A DNA stretch of 64,000 bases, from positions 4,866,001-4,930,000 of the forward strand of contig WPIO01000002.1 of the NCBI GenBank assembly GCA_009760855.2. Reading direction: 5' to 3'. The DNA comes from Cristatella mucedo (lineage: Eukaryota > Bryozoa > Phylactolaemata > Cristatellidae). Numbering within the stretch: position 1 is the first letter of the stretch; every line of letters starts with the position of its first letter. The position numbers were made by a program, and so were the translations under genes. Positions 62,667 through 64,000 of the stretch are shown here, one piece after another. A model generated the notes under the pieces. It was not told the origin of the DNA. It saw only the letters and a list, made by a program, of their open reading frames with translations, and ran no database searches.

Positions 62667-63483
62667 TTTCAGTTTGTGAGTTTCCTAGTACAAGTCCTTC
62701 AAACTCTTCTTTTGTAATCTCATCATCAGATAAAGCGTTAGTAATCTTTGAGATAATTTGATAATTAGAACTTTCCTATTATTAGAGCATTCCTTTTACG
62801 TTTGTCTATTTCTATAAGCACACCATCAACTGACACAAGCATTACAGATAGAGCTGAAAAGAAAGTTACAGCATGGCTAATAGATGGTAATACTTGAATA
62901 TAAGTACTTGAAACAGTTACTCCTAATGCTATTATTATATTTATAAATTTAATTACATATCTAGCTCTTGTTAATTTTATTAGGCATCCCCTAATTTTGT
63001 TATTAAATTTAACAGTCTCTTCATATTTTTAACAGCAAAATCTTTTCTCAAATCTGGCATTTTTTTCTATATATTTGTAAATATTTTTTAGATCCACCAA
63101 TCCATCAATAGTCTCTTCAATAAACTCTTCCGGAGGTTCAAAGTCTTTTCCTTGATCTATTTCTTTTTTTATTTGTTTTGTTAGTTCTATTTTTTTTAGA
63201 GTAAGCTTCTGATTTAATTTTATTTATTTTTTCTATTTTTAAGTCATTGAGAAACTCTTCAAAAATTGATCCATCTCTAATCTTAGTAAATATGTTAGCG
63301 ATTTCTGGTTCAGAGTGATTGATTCTTAAAGCCTTGTATTCAATAACTAGTTTAACAGCGTTTAGTAATGTTGATCTAATGTCTTAAATTCTACCCATAG
63401 GATATGAACAAATCTTAAAATTTGAATGATTTTGACCTTGAACTTCATTAAGGCAATCCCTACTCCTCGTTTCAACACCCATT
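62663..63483 (-). pseudogene. Viral protein with predicted membrane segments (multiple lesions)
   Basis: Fragments in different minus-strand frames, all AT-rich, appear to form one gene starting at 63483 (MGVETRSRDCLNE). They run through a charged region (QIKKEIDQGKDFEPPEEFIE) and two hydrophobic segments (IIIALGVTVSSTYI and FFSALSVMLVSVDGVLI) to a stop near 62663. At least one stop and three frame changes are needed to join them. No family recognised. Confidence 0.35.
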
Positions 63484-63519
63484 TCTATATAATGTTTATT
63501 TTTGTTTTAATTAAATTAA

Positions 63520-63993
63520 TTATGCTGATTGTGCTTCTAGAACTGCAGCAGTAGCCTTTTGTCTTGCGCTAACACCATCAGATAGATCAGGAAGAACCGC
63601 ATAACACTCGTCTTTAACGATTCCAGAGATGTCTGGTTTAACTCCTGACACACCTGAGATAACTGTCGAGAGTGTTGGAAGTTGAGATGCGATCCATGTT
63701 GTATAGCTAGAGATCTCAGAAGGATCATCAAGAAGTGCGTCTACTTTAGACCTAACAGTAGATTCAAGATTTGCTGTTACATCAGTTAAGCCGGCAGTTA
63801 GAATCTTTTGAGCTTCGATATCAAATTCATCGAGATAGAATTTCTTAACCGAATTGTCAGTCATAACTGAAATATCTGAATCAAGTGTTTGGGAATCGTA
63901 TGCAGTCATTCTTGACCTAACAAGATAATCAACGTAAGACTTCAGGAGAGTAGCACTAGTTGCAAGATTGGGATCGGTAACGTCGTTCTGCAT
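63520..63993 (-). CDS. Viral protein of unknown function, intact
   Basis: An uninterrupted 157-codon frame, rich in Ser, Asp, Thr and Val, with repeated SxVDxLLDDPSEISSYTTW-like amphipathic stretches and a final ARQKATAAVLEAQSA helix. It has no membrane segment or Cys motif. Composition is less Lys-rich than its neighbours. It begins seven bases from the window edge and looks complete. I cannot assign a family; an extended, helical virion component is one possibility. Confidence 0.5.
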   Translation of the reverse strand: MQNDVTDPNLATSATLLKSYVDYLVRSRMTAYDSQTLDSDISVMTDNSVKKFYLDEFDIEAQKILTAGLTDVTANLESTVRSKVDALLDDPSEISSYTTWIASQLPTLSTVISGVSGVKPDISGIVKDECYAVLPDLSDGVSARQKATAAVLEAQSA

Positions 63994-64000
63994 TTCTTAT

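Larger units (their letters stand above)
46262..64000. mobile_element. Decayed Polinton/adintovirus-like integrated DNA virus (left-truncated, runs off the window)
   Basis: From about 46262 the DNA is strongly AT-rich and gene-dense with short spacers and overlaps. Integrase, adenain-like protease, packaging ATPase and double-jelly-roll capsid occur together, which defines Polinton/Maverick and adintovirus-like elements. Additional genes are three penton-like paralogues, a PLA2-domain protein, HNH-AP2 and YqaJ nucleases, and four fibre-repeat genes. I find no DNA polymerase B and no terminal inverted repeat in the window. The left edge cuts into a viral reading frame. Many genes have stops or frameshifts and one is interrupted by a host repeat, so the copy is inactive. 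Confidence 0.85.

Noticed and set aside
46262-64000. Separate contaminating virus or bacteriophage genome
   Set aside because: The capsid type, integrase and decay are those of an integrated eukaryotic element, and a repeat shared with the host part interrupts the capsid gene. An assembly join is still possible and is noted in the findings.
46262-64000. Alternative genetic code explaining the in-frame stops
   Set aside because: All three stop codons appear at interrupted positions, genes also have frameshifts, and several frames end properly with the same codons.

Overview
The window is animal (metazoan) chromosomal DNA from about 1 to 46.26 kb, joined to the inside of a decayed, AT-rich, integrated DNA virus of the Polinton/Maverick-adintovirus type from about 46.26 kb to the right edge. 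The host calls rest on a spliced nuclear gene with GT-AG introns, replication-type histone genes with 3' stem-loops, CR1/L2-like LINE debris and tRNA-derived SINEs. The histone and ETFA proteins suggest an invertebrate, possibly non-bilaterian, but I cannot name the species.

Host part. 1-12.6 kb holds mostly old repeats, microsatellites and a CpG-rich island at about 6.4-7.34 kb. 12.65-28.43 kb holds a complete nine-exon gene for the mitochondrial electron transfer flavoprotein alpha subunit (ETFA), with a 339-residue product. Its introns are filled with LINE and SINE copies, including two opposed LINEs at 20.86-22.65 kb and a LINE 3' half at 27.0-28.24 kb. 32.8-43.75 kb is a histone cluster: divergent H2B/H2A, divergent H4/H3, and a second H2A/H2B pair. 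The two H2A/H2B pairs form almost identical inverted arms of 1.17 kb about 8.6 kb apart, and the outer breakpoint of the second arm abuts a LINE. All six histone genes end in a 16-nt stem-loop, and two of the divergent promoters show an H2B octamer, TATA and CCAAT boxes.

Viral part. From about 46.26 kb the base composition drops sharply and genes become dense. Recognisable are an rve integrase, an adenain-like cysteine protease, an FtsK/HerA-type packaging ATPase, a double-jelly-roll major capsid protein, three tandem minor-capsid (penton-like) paralogues, a virion protein with a parvovirus-type phospholipase A2 motif, an HNH-AP2 endonuclease, a YqaJ-type nuclease, a coiled-coil protein, and four genes built on phage-tail-fibre-like repeats. 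Integrase, protease, ATPase and capsid together are the Polinton/adintovirus hallmark set. The fibre-like genes, the nuclease and the HNH-AP2 protein are unusual additions. No DNA polymerase B is visible; the left end is truncated at the host junction and the right end lies outside the window.

Most viral genes carry in-frame stops or single-base frameshifts, the latter often in A/T runs. The major capsid gene is interrupted by a copy of a repeat also present in the host part at 25.34 kb. The element therefore appears to be a resident, inactive copy rather than a free virus. An assembly join or uncorrected homopolymer errors remain possible and are flagged.
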